Positions 23,745-34,687 are shown, counted from the first letter of the stretch. The stretch is 64,000 bases of DNA from Malania oleifera (GCF_029873635.1 NC_080420.1:54893457-54957456); one strand, 5' to 3'. Numbers and translations: made by a program. The notes: generated from the sequence alone by a model not told the origin.

Positions 23745-24260
23745 AGAGCACCGGTCGACCAGGAGAAGTTCGGTCGACCCAAGTTCTTGGGGTTCAATCA
23801 ACCAAGCCAAAATGAACTGCCCATTCAGTCGACCGAACATGTATGTCCGAGGGCGATTTTCAATATTCGCGAGGTTCGGTCGACCAGGGTTAATATGAAC
23901 TAAACTGGTCGGTCGTTCAGATAGTTGGGTTCCCAGACATGGGAACTCAGTCGACTAGGTTGGTACAATACAAAAAAGGCTCGGTCGACCAGGAAGTCAA
24001 TAATGTTGACTTCAGGGGTGTTCGGTCGACCGTGCTGTGGTCAACTAGTTAACCCGGACCAAGTTCGGTCGACCAGGGGGAATATATACATGAAGGTCCA
24101 GTCAACCTAGTGTGCACATTTTGTGCCATTGGGTCCTAGTTCATGCAACAAACACCCTATTTAAAAGTCTAATATATACATGTGCAATAGTGAGTGTCCT
24201 AGGGTCATTTTAAGCCTTTTTGAGTGCACTGAAAAAATTCGGTGTCAGTCAACTGAACTT
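23745..24260 (-). promoter_or_regulatory. CGGTCGACCG palindrome array, D 3' LTR
   Basis: At least a dozen copies or near copies of GGTCGACC in a TTCGGTCGACCAGG context (for example 23750, 23769, 23823, 23874, 23978, 24018 and 24062). Decayed copies read GGTCAACC or AGTCAACT. The array lies just upstream of the minus-strand TATA at 23614-23622. Confidence 0.65.
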
Positions 24261-24291
24261 CCCTAAGGTCTTTGAGTGCCCCGATGTGGGT

Positions 24292-25119
24292 AACTCCTAG
24301 ATCTTTGAGCAGGAATTTACTGTAGCCACATTCGCCAACTTGACCATGTCTGACCCTGGCACTACTAGCCAGAACCATCCTCCCCAGTATAGACAGTTCA
24401 GTTTAGAGGCTAAGGTCGTGCACCATCTAATCACATACAATGTCCTGCCCAAGGCGGGATCTAGAGTGCACGTCTCTTTTTTAGATTGCTTCATTATGTG
24501 GTGCCTTTTTGCTCGGAAGAAGTTGGACCTGCCGAGTTTGATTATCCGTTGGATGATGGCCAAGACGATTGGCCACCGAGTGATCATGCCATATAGGGGA
24601 ATCCTGAACAAGTTGTTCAAGAATATTGGAGTTACGAGGACGAATGCAGCTTCACTAAAGAGGAGATGACTGGTGGACACTTTCTCTGGCGTGACCCTTA
24701 GATTGATGGGGTAGGAACTCGTAGGGAACATTTGGGCGCCCTCTAAAGCAGCAGCAGCACGGGTTGAGGCCCCACAAGAGCTACCACAGCCTCCACAGCC
24801 ATCGAACGTGGATCTCATGGCTGCTCTCTCCAGCTTGTCTGACATGTTCATACAGTTTCGAGGATCAGTCCAGTCAGACTTGCAGGATGTGGCATCGTCA
24901 TCTGCTACACTTAGGGAGGAGTTCCAGCAGCACTCCATCTTCATAGCCAATCGCCTTACAGACATGGAGCGGTCTATGACAATTGGCTTTAGTAAGCTGA
25001 GTGATCGTATTCAGGAGATGCAAGATAAGAGAGATCGGATGACGATGGACTTCGATTTCAATGCCGCCGACGGCGGTGATAGAGGAGAGGATAGAGGAGA
25101 TAATGGAGGGGAGATCTAG
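24292..25119 (+). pseudogene. E ORF, 'putative plant transposon protein'-like, N-terminus missing
   Basis: One frame runs from the junction to the stop at 25117, with a TAG near 24298, a TGA at 24667 and a TAG near 24712. The front part has the pattern of the retrotransposon-associated domain often named 'putative plant transposon protein': QYRQFSLEAKVVHHLITYN, then FLDCFIMWCLFARKKLDLPS and LIIRWMMAKTIGHRVIMPYRG. A Pro/Gln linker, a coiled-coil-like region (DMFIQFRGSVQSDLQD...RLTDMERS) and a Gly/Asp-rich end follow. F carries a homologue (36149-36590 plus 42684-43019). The role is not known; the family call is by pattern only. The 222-residue minus-strand ORF over it is a shadow. Confidence 0.6.
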
Positions 25120-25465
25120 ACTCCGGAGTTGTCTACAGATCAGATAGCGTGGCCTTGATTCTTTTTGTTTTATTTCATATCATCTGGTCTGTATTAAATA
25201 AAAACAGCTCTTTCCTTTTATTTTGTACTCTCATGATACTTTGACATATTACCCTGGTTATTTATGATATATATATTTGTAGTTTCTTGACTAGCATGTT
25301 GTAATGGTTAATTGTGTATTGTATTGAAATGCATGAGTAATATAGAATGCCTACTGCAAGGCGGATGCAGTTGTTGAGAATTGTCTGCTGGTAGATGATT
25401 GGTTCTCTTGTGTCTTACTTCTATGATACTATTTGTTTGAGAACGTTTTTGTGCAGGTAAAATTT

Positions 25466-25505
25466 GGGAAATGTTCTATTTATAGCCGGCATGCTGCCGA
25501 ATTTT
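25466..25505 (+). repeat. GGCATGC motif, copy 1 (E)
   Basis: GGGAAATGTTCTATTTATAG then CCGGCATGCTGCCGAATTTT. The core CGGCATGCTGCCG is a near-palindrome that could fold as a short RNA hairpin. Related copies are at 26549, 29443 (-), 30855 (-) and 63759. Confidence 0.65.
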
Positions 25506-26548
25506 CTATAGACATTTGCCCAAATAATTGAAACGTTACTTGTGTGTGCCAAGTGTATATAATCATATGAAGTAATTGTTTCATAATTTGCATACATTTA
25601 GGGGAAGCATCTGAAAATAAATGTCTACTTTGGTTTGCTCACAAAATATGCTTGAATTTGATCTGTTATTAAATCAAGTGTGGCTTGTGCTTGAATGGAA
25701 TGTTTTAATCATAAAATTGAATTATGCTCTTGTTGCCATAGCTACTTGATTTTCCATATGATCTTGAATGTGAATCTTAAACTTTTTTTGGGATCATTAT
25801 GGTTATGATTTTTCTGGTTATAATTTAGTATGTGCGTAATTGACAACCTAGAAAAATGTTGCTTGATTGTCTTTAAATTAAAGTTCTCTTTTCTTCAAGC
25901 AAACTCCCCCAAGTACTTTTTGAACATATCAAAGGGGAATATATATATTTATACATATGTATATCTATATCTATATACTTTATATATATATATATATATA
26001 TGTATATACATTCATGAAAGCAAGAACTGAACTCATATAGAATATATTATATGTCTTGCTAGTGTGCTTACATGCCTTCATGACTTGTGCTTTTTCTGTA
26101 TCAAAATATTATCTCATGAAATCTCTTAAGGGTGCTTCATTACATAACTGGTTCATTAATGATATGTGAAAATGCATGTGAAACTAGTTAGACTATATTT
26201 ATGCTCAAACCTTCTTTTTGGTATCATATGTCGTGTGCCTTTAACTCAAATCTTCCACGGGTCTTATGATATGTTTCAACTTCAAATGGTTTGTGTATTT
26301 TTCTGGTCTAATCATGTTTGATATGTCACTTAAACCTTGTAATAACCAATTATACTATTTGTGTGCTAAATTGTTGTGGTTATCTTTGTCATTTTTTGTG
26401 CATAAGTATGACTATCATATTTTTGAATGACACAAAGATTATACCTCTAATCTATGCGTTCACCATACTGAACTGTTTGAGTAGTTATGGATAAATTGCT
26501 AGGAAATATAAAATCAAACAGGTTACATATTATACAGGATTTATTTTT

Positions 26549-26588
26549 GGAAAATCCAATTTACAAACGGCACTCTGCCAAAATTTTT
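26549..26588 (+). repeat. GGCATGC motif, copy 2 (E)
   Basis: GGAAAATCCAATTTACAAAC then GGCACTCTGCC. Decayed core. It is preceded by TATACAGGATTTATTTTT, as in the D copy at 29443-29479. Confidence 0.6.
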
Positions 26589-26789
26589 CTAAATCTTTCC
26601 AAAATTTCTCTTGATAAATTACCCGTGGCCTAGGATTTTATTTCAAATGACCCTTTTTGCTATTGCCAAAAGGGGGAGATGGAAGGGGGCAAAAATGATC
26701 AGTTTATTTAAATACATTAGATGCATATTGTGAGGGGGAGCCTTCTTAGGCTTAACCCTATATTTTTGCCTATCGTATTTGTCATCATC

Positions 26790-26803
26790 AAAAAGGGGGA
26801 GAT
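26790..26803 (+). promoter_or_regulatory. Polypurine tract (E)
   Basis: AAAAAGGGGGAGAT ends at the LTR start TGTTGAAC, which is the typical Sirevirus arrangement. Confidence 0.9.
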
Positions 26804-28509
26804 TGTTGAACTTATTGGTCATGCCCAGTTTTGATTATGACAAATACTCATTGTATCTAATGAGTGTTTGAGTTTTTGTGCAGGAACTAAGAATGATAAG
26901 ATCAAGATGTGCACAAAGTAAGTAAAGTCCGAAGACCAAAGTTTATTCCATATTGTAATATATTTAATTGGTCTGTAATAGTAAGTAGGCATTTGGTTTG
27001 TAATAAGCTCACACACACATCACATATATGATTTCCTTCGTAAGCTCAAACAAACCATGAATGAGAATAGACTTTAGAAAGACCTTAGGGTTTTCCTTTC
27101 GATTGACCCGGTCGACCAACACCGGACTCTTTTGGTGTCTTCAAATTGGACCCCAAGTGACCTTAGGACACACACACTTTCACATATATTTGTTAGGCAC
27201 TTGAATAAGGCTTGTTTTTTTTGATACGGGATCTAAATGCACACATGGTGCACTTTCGGTCGACCAGCCAAGCCAGTTCATTTTGGCCTAGTCGATTGAA
27301 ACCCCTCGGGGTCAAAAGTTTGACCCTGGTCGACCGAATCAGGTAGTTTAAAAGGACCTGGTCGACCGAAACTCCCTGGGGTCAAAAGTTTGACCACCTG
27401 GTCGACCAACCCAAGTAGTTCAAAAGACCCTGGTCAACCGAAACCCCTTGGGGTCAAAAGTTTGACTATCTGGTCAAGCGACTACTTTTATATTACAACT
27501 ACCTGGTCGACCGGAGGGTTCTCGGGAGAATTCCCAGCGGTCTAGTTGACCGAACCAGGTAGTTCAAAATGCCCTGGTCGACCGAAGCTCGGAAAATTGA
27601 GAAATTGCCTTCTCCTGGTCGACCAAGCCCTCAGTTCAATATTTTCCTAGTCGACTGAAACATTTGAGACTTGGTCGACCGAAACATTTCTGGTCGACCG
27701 GACCTCTCGGGTTGCCCTGATTTTTTACCACAGTTAATATTTTTTAAGCAGGGTTAAAATGCTTTAAACATTATTAAACTTTCCTAATAATACCCAATAG
27801 GTCCCCAACGGTCATATTTTCTCCCATGTCTATATATTTGAATTCATTTGAGAAAATCAGGGGCAATTAGCCACTTAGATTAGGAAAAATTCTCTGAAAA
27901 TCTCAAAGTTTATAATACTCATTTATTGAGCCTCCAAAACTTATTCTTACCAGATCTTCCACTCAAACATATTTTGTAAGTGTGATTTAAGTGTTGTTGC
28001 TTTCTAGGGTTGCTCTCCCAAGTGTGTTAATTGTTTGTGACAATTTTAATTGAGAGCCAACCTGAGTATTCTTAGGGGACTTTGTTAATAAGTCTCTCAT
28101 AAGAAGACTTATATTAAACTTCCAAGTATTGCACATTCATTGCAATATCTTGTGAAGTTTGTATTTGTTTTTGGATTGCAAAATCTCTTCAAACATTTCC
28201 AAATATCTTGTGGGATTTATCTTGATATAACTTTGAAAAGATATTTGTTTATGTGATATTGATCTTTGTTGCAATATTCATTGACCTACATATCATTTGC
28301 TGAATACAAAGATTGAATATCTCTTTGCAAACCAAACATATACATTATTAGAGTATCATACGATTGAGAAAACCCACTCATTGAAATATACATATATATA
28401 TATATATATATACTGTTTGGCTAGCATCTTTGTGTGAACATCTTGCCTGAATATCTTGTGAAACAAAGATTGCTTGATTGTTACTCTCATGCACTCATTA
28501 CATTGATAG

Positions 28510-28550
<41 letters not shown>

Positions 28551-29192
28551 AAGAGTTGAAATATTGGACCACACTGAGCTTACATATTGAATCATACTGT
28601 GGTGTTTGTGATTGCGCGTATCTGGGTACACATCTGCTTTACTTGAAAGCTTATTCGTTGTACCATTTGATTTTATTTTAAATACTATTGTATTTCCAGG
28701 CACGGGCCTGAAGAAGGAGACTAGCCTTGGAATAGTCCCGGATTGGCTTAGACCCGATTAGGAAAGCTAGGTGTGTCGTCTTGTTAAGGTGTGTAGGTTG
28801 AGGTTAGCCCCACTAATTGACCAGGTTAAGGTTGAGGTCAGTCCTGTGTTAATTTGACCTGGTTGTAAACGGTGACGCTCCACCCTTAAGTGAGCCTTTA
28901 GTGGAATCCTCAAACTTGAGAGCTTGAGGTGACGTAGGCACAGTTGGCCGAACCTCGATAACATATCGTGTGTTTGTTTATATTCATGTAATTTATATTT
29001 ACCGCACACGTATGTTATGGGTGAATGATGTGTATGACTTAATTTTCACATTATATTTATCTACGCAGTTGGAAATTGCATAGACAGACCCTAGGTTGCG
29101 TATATACTGTTGTTGGATAGATTAACCAAGGAGAAAAAGTTTAAAATTCCAATTCACCCCCCCTCCCTCTTGGGAATACACCAATTGTAACA
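26804..29192 (+). mobile_element. Element E 3' LTR
   Basis: TGTTGAAC...TTGTAACA, about 2.4 kb, homologous to the D LTRs in reverse orientation. A TATA-like CTATATATTT is at about 27830. (TA)n tracts are at 28388-28412 and 28509-28549. The R-U5 part shares the segments about a CCAGGTTAAGGTTGAGGTC motif with D. Confidence 0.88.
27100..27712 (+). promoter_or_regulatory. CGGTCGACCG palindrome array, E LTR
   Basis: The longest array in the window: about 20 copies or near copies of CTGGTCGACCGAA over 600 bases, ending about 120 bases upstream of the TATA-like box. Part of it is a higher-order repeat of about 60 bases, with GGGGTCAAAAGTTTGACC between palindromes (27301-27470). Confidence 0.65.
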
Positions 29193-29292
29193 ATATGATA
29201 CCGCCAAGATAAACCTACACATCAACTCGGTAGACATTGAATACCTGAGCATTCGTCATAATCTAAACAGGGTATAACCCAGAGGGTCAACA
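29193..29292 (-). mobile_element. Element D 3' LTR, first 100 bases
   Basis: On the minus strand it begins TGTTGACCCTCTGGGTTATA, matching the 5' LTR start at 36148 (TGTTGACCCTCTAGG). The match runs to GGTATCATAT, where element E begins. Confidence 0.85.
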
Positions 29293-29307
29293 ATCTCCCC
29301 CTTTTTG
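29293..29307 (-). promoter_or_regulatory. Polypurine tract (D)
   Basis: CAAAAAGGGGGAGAT on the minus strand, immediately before TGTTGACCC. Confidence 0.9.
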
Positions 29308-29442
29308 AAGATGACAAATACTTGCCTACTTCCCCCCCTTTTGGCAACAGAAAAAAGGGTCAAGATAAACATTCACGTATATATAGGCAAATAAAAGGAA
29401 AATATCATATTTATACACAATAAGTTTGGAAAGTTTTTGAAA

Positions 29443-29479
29443 AAATTTGGCCGCATGCCGTTTGAAAATAGGACTTTCC
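29443..29479 (-). repeat. GGCATGC motif, copy 3 (D)
   Basis: On the minus strand GGAAAGTCCTATTTTCAAAC then GGCATGCGGCC. Corresponds to copy 2 in E. Confidence 0.6.
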
Positions 29480-30854
29480 AAAACAAATCCTGTATAAAAA
29501 GGACCTGTTTGAGTTTATAAAACCTAACAATTTATCCATAACTACTCAAATAGTTCAGTATTCTCAATACATAAAATAGAAGTATAACTTTCAGTCATTC
29601 AAAAGATGGAATATTTATACAGTGCAAAATGAATGACAAAGATAACTTCAATAGTTTAGCTCATAAACAATACAACTGGCCATTTAAATGATTTAAATGA
29701 CATGAAAAACAGAATTAAACCATAAATATGCATAACCTATTACAATTGAAACATATCATAAGACCCGTGTAAGATTTGAGTTAAAGGCACACGACATATG
29801 ATACAAAAAAGAAGGTTTAAGCATAAACATAGTCTAACTAGTTCACATGCATTTTTATGTGAGGTTACCAAACCAGTTACCATAAAGTAAATAATAATAA
29901 TAATAATAATAATAATAAGGCAAGAGAGAAAATAAATTTAGTTTTAAAATTAGTTCTTGTCTAAAGTATTAAAATAAATAAATAAATAAATATATATATG
30001 TATATGTATAAATATATATCCCTCTTATAATGTTTGCAAAAAGTACTGGGGGTGCCTGCTGAGAAAGAAGCTTTAATTTAAAACAAGCAAACAACATTTT
30101 TTTTGGTTTTAGCATTTAAGTACGTTTATAACATAACCAGAAAATCACAATCACAATGATCCTAAAGATGTCAAATAATTTAAAGCAAGGATCACATGGC
30201 AAACACAAACAACATGTGGCAAAGAAAAAGATATCAACTTAAGATTTTCACAAAGATCATTTCTGTTAAGCACATGCCACAGTGAGTTCACAATAGATCT
30301 AAGCTATAAAAAAATTGTGAGCAAAACAAGATAGGAATTTATGTCTAGATGCTCCCCCTATCAATTTGAGTACATGCTTAGATTCTTTAACTACTTATAC
30401 TAACCAAAGATTAACTTCATTATGCTTAGTAGTATAAGCCATCAATCCAAATATTTAAAATCAACTATACTGAGCATTTGTCAATTACATTTGTCACTTG
30501 ATTTGTATAGTTGTCCCTATAGATCATAGATGTATCAAGGAGTATATATTGAGGCATGCAATAATGTTCATGACCCAAGAACATTCCATATCAAATCATA
30601 AGCCTTTAAGCCCAGGATATAATGTTCAAGGATTTTATAAGAGCCTCAATAATTTAGTAGATGAAAGTGATGCATATGGATCATTTATGCGCTTCCTATA
30701 GGGATGGATCTGAGTCTTTTTAAACAGTTGATGATTATGTTAGGATGAAGTTTAATTATCTATTTGGTTTCACTCATCCTCTTAAAAATGTTTTAACATT
30801 AATTTTATCATAATCATCTTTAGCACAAGGTTTTATTTTGAAAAAATTCCTCTC

Positions 30855-30895
30855 AAAATTTCAGTAGCATGCCATCTGTAAATCGGACATTTTCC
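30855..30895 (-). repeat. GGCATGC motif, copy 4 (D)
   Basis: On the minus strand GGAAAATGTCCGATTTACAG then ATGGCATGCTACTGAAATTTT. Corresponds to copy 1 in E. Confidence 0.6.
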
Positions 30896-32420
30896 TATAA
30901 AACCTGTACCTAATAGGTTCAATGAAGGAATTTATATGTCAGTTCAAGGCATACGAGAACCTGTATCCACTACCAGCATGCAATTCTCATCAACTGCATC
31001 GGTCATGTAGGAGGCATTTTAAACTAAGCATGCAATCAGGTAACAATCAACAAAAGATAAACTATCCATTAGAAGATGTACTCATTTAACGCATAATGAA
31101 TAGTAGGAATTCAGTGCTTTTCATATGAAGGCCTATGGGCATAAAATATAAAAATCATAAGAGCATTTAATGTATAAATATTTCATGAAGAAAAATGCTC
31201 CCCCTGAGTTATGCTCTTATTCACTTTATGCCTTTTCTTATTTTTCAGGTTCTTTAGTCAAGTGTATTAAGATTTTCAATGATGTATATATACATATATC
31301 TTGGATTTAGATGCTTTCAGCTTAGAGGACCAAAAGGTCACAATAGATATTTCTTTGAGAGTTCTAAGCCTATATTTGCATCTTTCCTCATGATTTACAA
31401 TACGTGAGAGGCCCCAAGTTGGAATTGGAATGACTTTTGATTTAAACTGCATGTGCATGGGTCTACTTGAATTTTGATACATTCATCTAGATTGAGACCT
31501 AGGCAACCAATTTAGCCATTCAACTTATCTCTAAGTATATAAAGCTCTAATAGATTTGATTTTAACTTGGGAGCTTATGGAGCTAAAATGAGTAAATGCT
31601 CTTAAGGATTAAAATTTATGTTAAGTTTGAAGAGTATTCAATATAAGTGGACATGACTCAAAATATTTTTATGGAAGTGGATATGTCCAATCGCTTAGGC
31701 AAAGAGCATTTATGAGTATTTGAATTTTCTTGAACAATGCTCTTCGGAGAATGGAAAGTATCCTATAAATATTATCACAATTTAGAACAAGGATACAAAC
31801 CAAGGAAATGATGAATCTATACTAGATATGATTGTGGTTTGGTAAATATTTCCTATGGAGCGATTAAACCAAAATTAAAGGTCTTACAATTTAAATTCAA
31901 AGGGACCAATCCCCTAGTGGATACCTCTAATTTGGTTATAACTATGAGAAGCACTCAATATATATTAGTTATTTATGATCAATAGTGCTTTAAGCCTAGA
32001 GTGATGACTTGATTTTGATTTAGGCTTTTCATATTCAAAAATGAGTTTAGGGTATAGTGATATATATGATAACCCTAACACTCAATTTTGTACAATGGAC
32101 AACAGTGGCTTAACTTAAAGTATTATATTTAAGCTTGAGTTAAGTATTTGAATTATTTACCAAGCAAAAATGCTTTGTCCATTTTGAAGTGGATTTTCAT
32201 TCAAGTATACTACAACCAATGTTTTCATATTTTATCCAATCATTATGATATTTCTTCATTAAGTGATTAGATTGGATATTTTTCATGACTTTTTGTGTTG
32301 GCTAAATTTTCAAAAAATTTTAAGTACGCACCACTTCCCGAGCCTATCGTCATCGTTACCCCCTAAACCTAATCCTAAGATCTAAGGAAGAATTAACTAA
32401 TTTTATAATATTAATTTAAA

Positions 32421-32650
32421 TCCAGTTTTCCTTTGGTCCTATGGGGTTTGCTTTCATGATTACCCACATCATTTCTTTTTCTAACCCTCTGGCACTTCTA
32501 GATGAGAAAATAAAACGGTTGTGCCCTTTTCTTAATCCAGTTTTCCTTTGGTCCTATGGGGTTTGCTTTCATGATTACCCACATCATTTCTTTTTCTAAC
32601 CCTCTGGCACTTCTAGATGAGAAAATAAAACGGTTGTGCCCTTTTCTTTT
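32421..32650 (-). repeat. Perfect 115-base tandem duplication
   Basis: Units 32421-32535 and 32536-32650 read alike base for base until the last two bases. The unit covers the C-terminal gag segment with the WVIMKANPIGPKENW motif, so the gag end is duplicated. The identity implies a recent event or an assembly artefact. Confidence 0.92.
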
Positions 32651-33830
32651 ATAATGTAAGCAGGTTTTGTAAATGCTTGAAAGGATATGCTTACAATTCT
32701 TATGATTGCTTGTTGAGGCATGATAGTGGGAATTATGTGATAGTCCTAAATCCTTTTTGAAAAGATTTTTCTTTTTAATTTCTAAAGATTTATTACGATT
32801 ATTCTTCTCATTTATAACTTTGAGTGTAGCCCTAGAATAATCATCCATTTCTTCTTCTAAGCAGATAATTTTTAAGATCTTCTTAATCTTTCTCTTTTCT
32901 AAGATGGCGTGATAGCCTTTTAGATTTTCTAATTATCTGCCAACTTTTTACTTTTGTTTTTCAGAAAGATTTTCTGCTTAGACATCCTAATTGTAATCTT
33001 ATGAGCATTAAGAATTTTCCTTTTCAATTTTTCATAAGATGTCATGCTTCCAAAATTTGATGCACATGATTCAACAAAAGATTTAATACACTCATTTTCA
33101 CATATATCATTACATACATCATCAACGGATTTATCACAAAATGCAACAAATGATTCATTCCATAATATATTACAACATTCAATATATAAATCATCACATG
33201 CATCATTAACGAAATTATTATGATATTCAACAGATGATTCAGCATTTGACACATCACATGATTTGGCACAAGAATCATCATAGTAAACATCACATGAATT
33301 AATACATGCGTCATTGTCAAAATAGTCATTAGAGGCAACTGGTGATTCAACATATGATATATCATGAGTTTCAGTAAGAGAATCATCACATGCTTCATTA
33401 CATGAATTAGTAAATAAGGTAAGGTAAGATTCATATACCACATCATCTACTAATGCAACCTGCTCATTATCAGCACTACCTGATCATCATTTGGAGTGGC
33501 AATTTCTTTTACCTAGGTCTCTCCATATCTCTTTTCCAGTTCATCCTAGATTTCCTGTGCACTATGACATGCCACACACTCAAGTATAATATTAGAATCT
33601 AAAGCACAGTATAGCATGTCCATGGCATGTGAATTTGCATGCAACAAATTAATGTCATTTTCTACTGGCATACAAATTCCTTTGACAATCACTTGCCAGA
33701 CCCTCCAACCCATTTATTTTATAAATATGCTCATTCTAATTTTCTAGGCGGTGTAATCAACATCACAAAATAATGGAGGACTATAAGGTGACTGTCCCTC
33801 TCCGAATGGGGATACACCAATATGAGCCAT
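32498..33830 (-). pseudogene. gag: Element D gag (Ty1/copia, Sirevirus-like)
   Basis: It starts at 33830 (MAHIGVSPFGEG) with the copia gag N-terminal pattern (DYTA-KIRMSIFIK) and the AQEI-DELEKRYGET block, interrupted by TAG stops at Trp-like positions. An unusual Cys/Asp/Ser-rich repeat segment follows (about 33040-33430), then a Lys-rich stretch. Next comes a knuckle-like segment (CLHYKRKGHNRF, with Cys positions lost) and the Sirevirus-type end WVIMKANPIGPKENW. The central gag region usual for the family appears to be missing. No pol follows. Confidence 0.78.
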
Positions 33831-33871
33831 TGCGATATTTTTGCAAAAACGTTTAAGTCTAGTGCAATGAG

Positions 33872-33883
33872 GCTCTGATACCA
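33872..33883 (-). promoter_or_regulatory. Primer binding site, initiator tRNA-Met (D)
   Basis: On the minus strand TGGTATCAGAGC, a perfect 12-base match two bases after the LTR end CCAACA. It proves D reads on the minus strand. Confidence 0.95.
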
Positions 33884-33885
33884 AT

Positions 33886-34651
33886 TGTTGGAATTGGTGT
33901 ATTCCCAAGAGGGAGGGGAGGTGAATTAGAATTTTAATAATTTATCTCCTAGGTTGAACGAGATAGTCGTATAATACAACCTAGGGTCTTTTTATGTAAT
34001 TCCAAATGCGCTGATAAATATGATATGCAGAAATTTAAATCATGCGCATCATTCACACCATAACATACATGTGCAGTAAATATAAAGTGTGAAAATATGA
34101 GCAAACACGGGATATGTTATTGGGGTTTGGCCAATTGTGTTAAGTCCCCGCCTCTAGCTCGCAAGCCCGAGGATTCTACTAAAGGCTCACTTAATGGGTG
34201 GAGCGGCACCGATTACAACCAGGTCAATTACCAGGGGGCTGACCTCAACATTTACAATCAAATCAATTAGCGGGGCTGACCTCAGCCTACACCTTAATAG
34301 GATGATGCACCTAGCTTTCCTAACCAGTTCTAAGCCAATCCGAGACTATTTTATAGGGCCAGTCTCTCTCTTCAGGCCAGTGCCTGGAAATACAACAGTG
34401 TGTTCACAATCAATGGCATGGTACAATGATTATGCTTTCAAGTAAAGCAGATATGTACCCAATACGCGCAAGTAAGAATCAATCTACACCAAACATGTAA
34501 GAACTATAAGCTCAGTGGTGTAATATATCAACTCTCAAATTTATTTGTAATCGATGTAATCAGTGCGTGAGAGTGCAATCAATAAAATCTTTGTATCACA
34601 AGATGTATTCAGTCTAAGTGTTCAAACAAAGATATTAGCCAAATAATATAC

Positions 34652-34687
<36 letters not shown>

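Larger units (their letters stand above)
22277..24280 (-). mobile_element. Element D 3' LTR, distal part
   Basis: It matches 33886-35870 closely in the same orientation. Minus-strand TATA CTATAAATA is at 23614-23622. The match to the partner stops near 24270-24280, with part of the LTR missing before element E begins, so a deletion lies at this junction. Confidence 0.85.
25120..26788 (+). other. E 3' non-coding region
   Basis: AT-rich, no credible gene. It is homologous to the D region 29308-30950 in reverse, for example TTTGAGTAGTTATGGATAAA at 26478-26497. It contains two copies of a 40-base motif (25466-25505 and 26549-26588) and a (TA)n tract near 25978-26001. Confidence 0.7.
24281..29192 (+). 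mobile_element. Element E: 5'-truncated Sirevirus-like element with a plant-transposon-type ORF
   Basis: It has a 3' LTR (26804-29192), a polypurine tract and a 3' non-coding region homologous to that of D, in the opposite orientation. Instead of gag it carries an ORF at 24292-25119. There is no 5' LTR or primer site, and the ORF starts without its N-terminus, so a deletion removed the left end together with part of the D LTR. The right flank ATATG continues the D LTR. Confidence 0.72.
29308..32420 (-). other. D 3' non-coding region
   Basis: About 3.1 kb between the end of gag and the polypurine tract, AT-rich and without pol motifs. The half next to the tract (to about 30950) is homologous to the E 3' region. 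AAT (29888-29919) and TA-rich repeats are present. The small ORFs at 30498 and 31276 look like chance ORFs. Confidence 0.7.

Noticed and set aside
24284-24288. ATGTG as a target duplication for E (with ATATG at 29193-29197)
   Set aside because: E has no 5' LTR or TG end there and its ORF is truncated, so a deletion junction is more likely and the similarity is probably chance.
24297-24965. 222-residue minus-strand ORF
   Set aside because: Antisense shadow of the E ORF, which has family-like patterns on the plus strand.
27100-27712. CRISPR-like array
   Set aside because: Short irregularly spaced palindromes inside an LTR of a plant retrotransposon; no spacers of constant length or cas genes.
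22277-29192. Inverted TGTTGG...CCAATTGTAACA ends that look like terminal inverted repeats of a DNA transposon
   Set aside because: The two ends belong to oppositely oriented LTRs; a polypurine tract (26790-26803) and target flanks fit two LTR elements better.
33042-33446. Met/Leu-rich minus-strand ORF of 134 residues
   Set aside because: Alternative frame over the Cys/Asp-rich gag repeat; composition is a by-product of the repeat.
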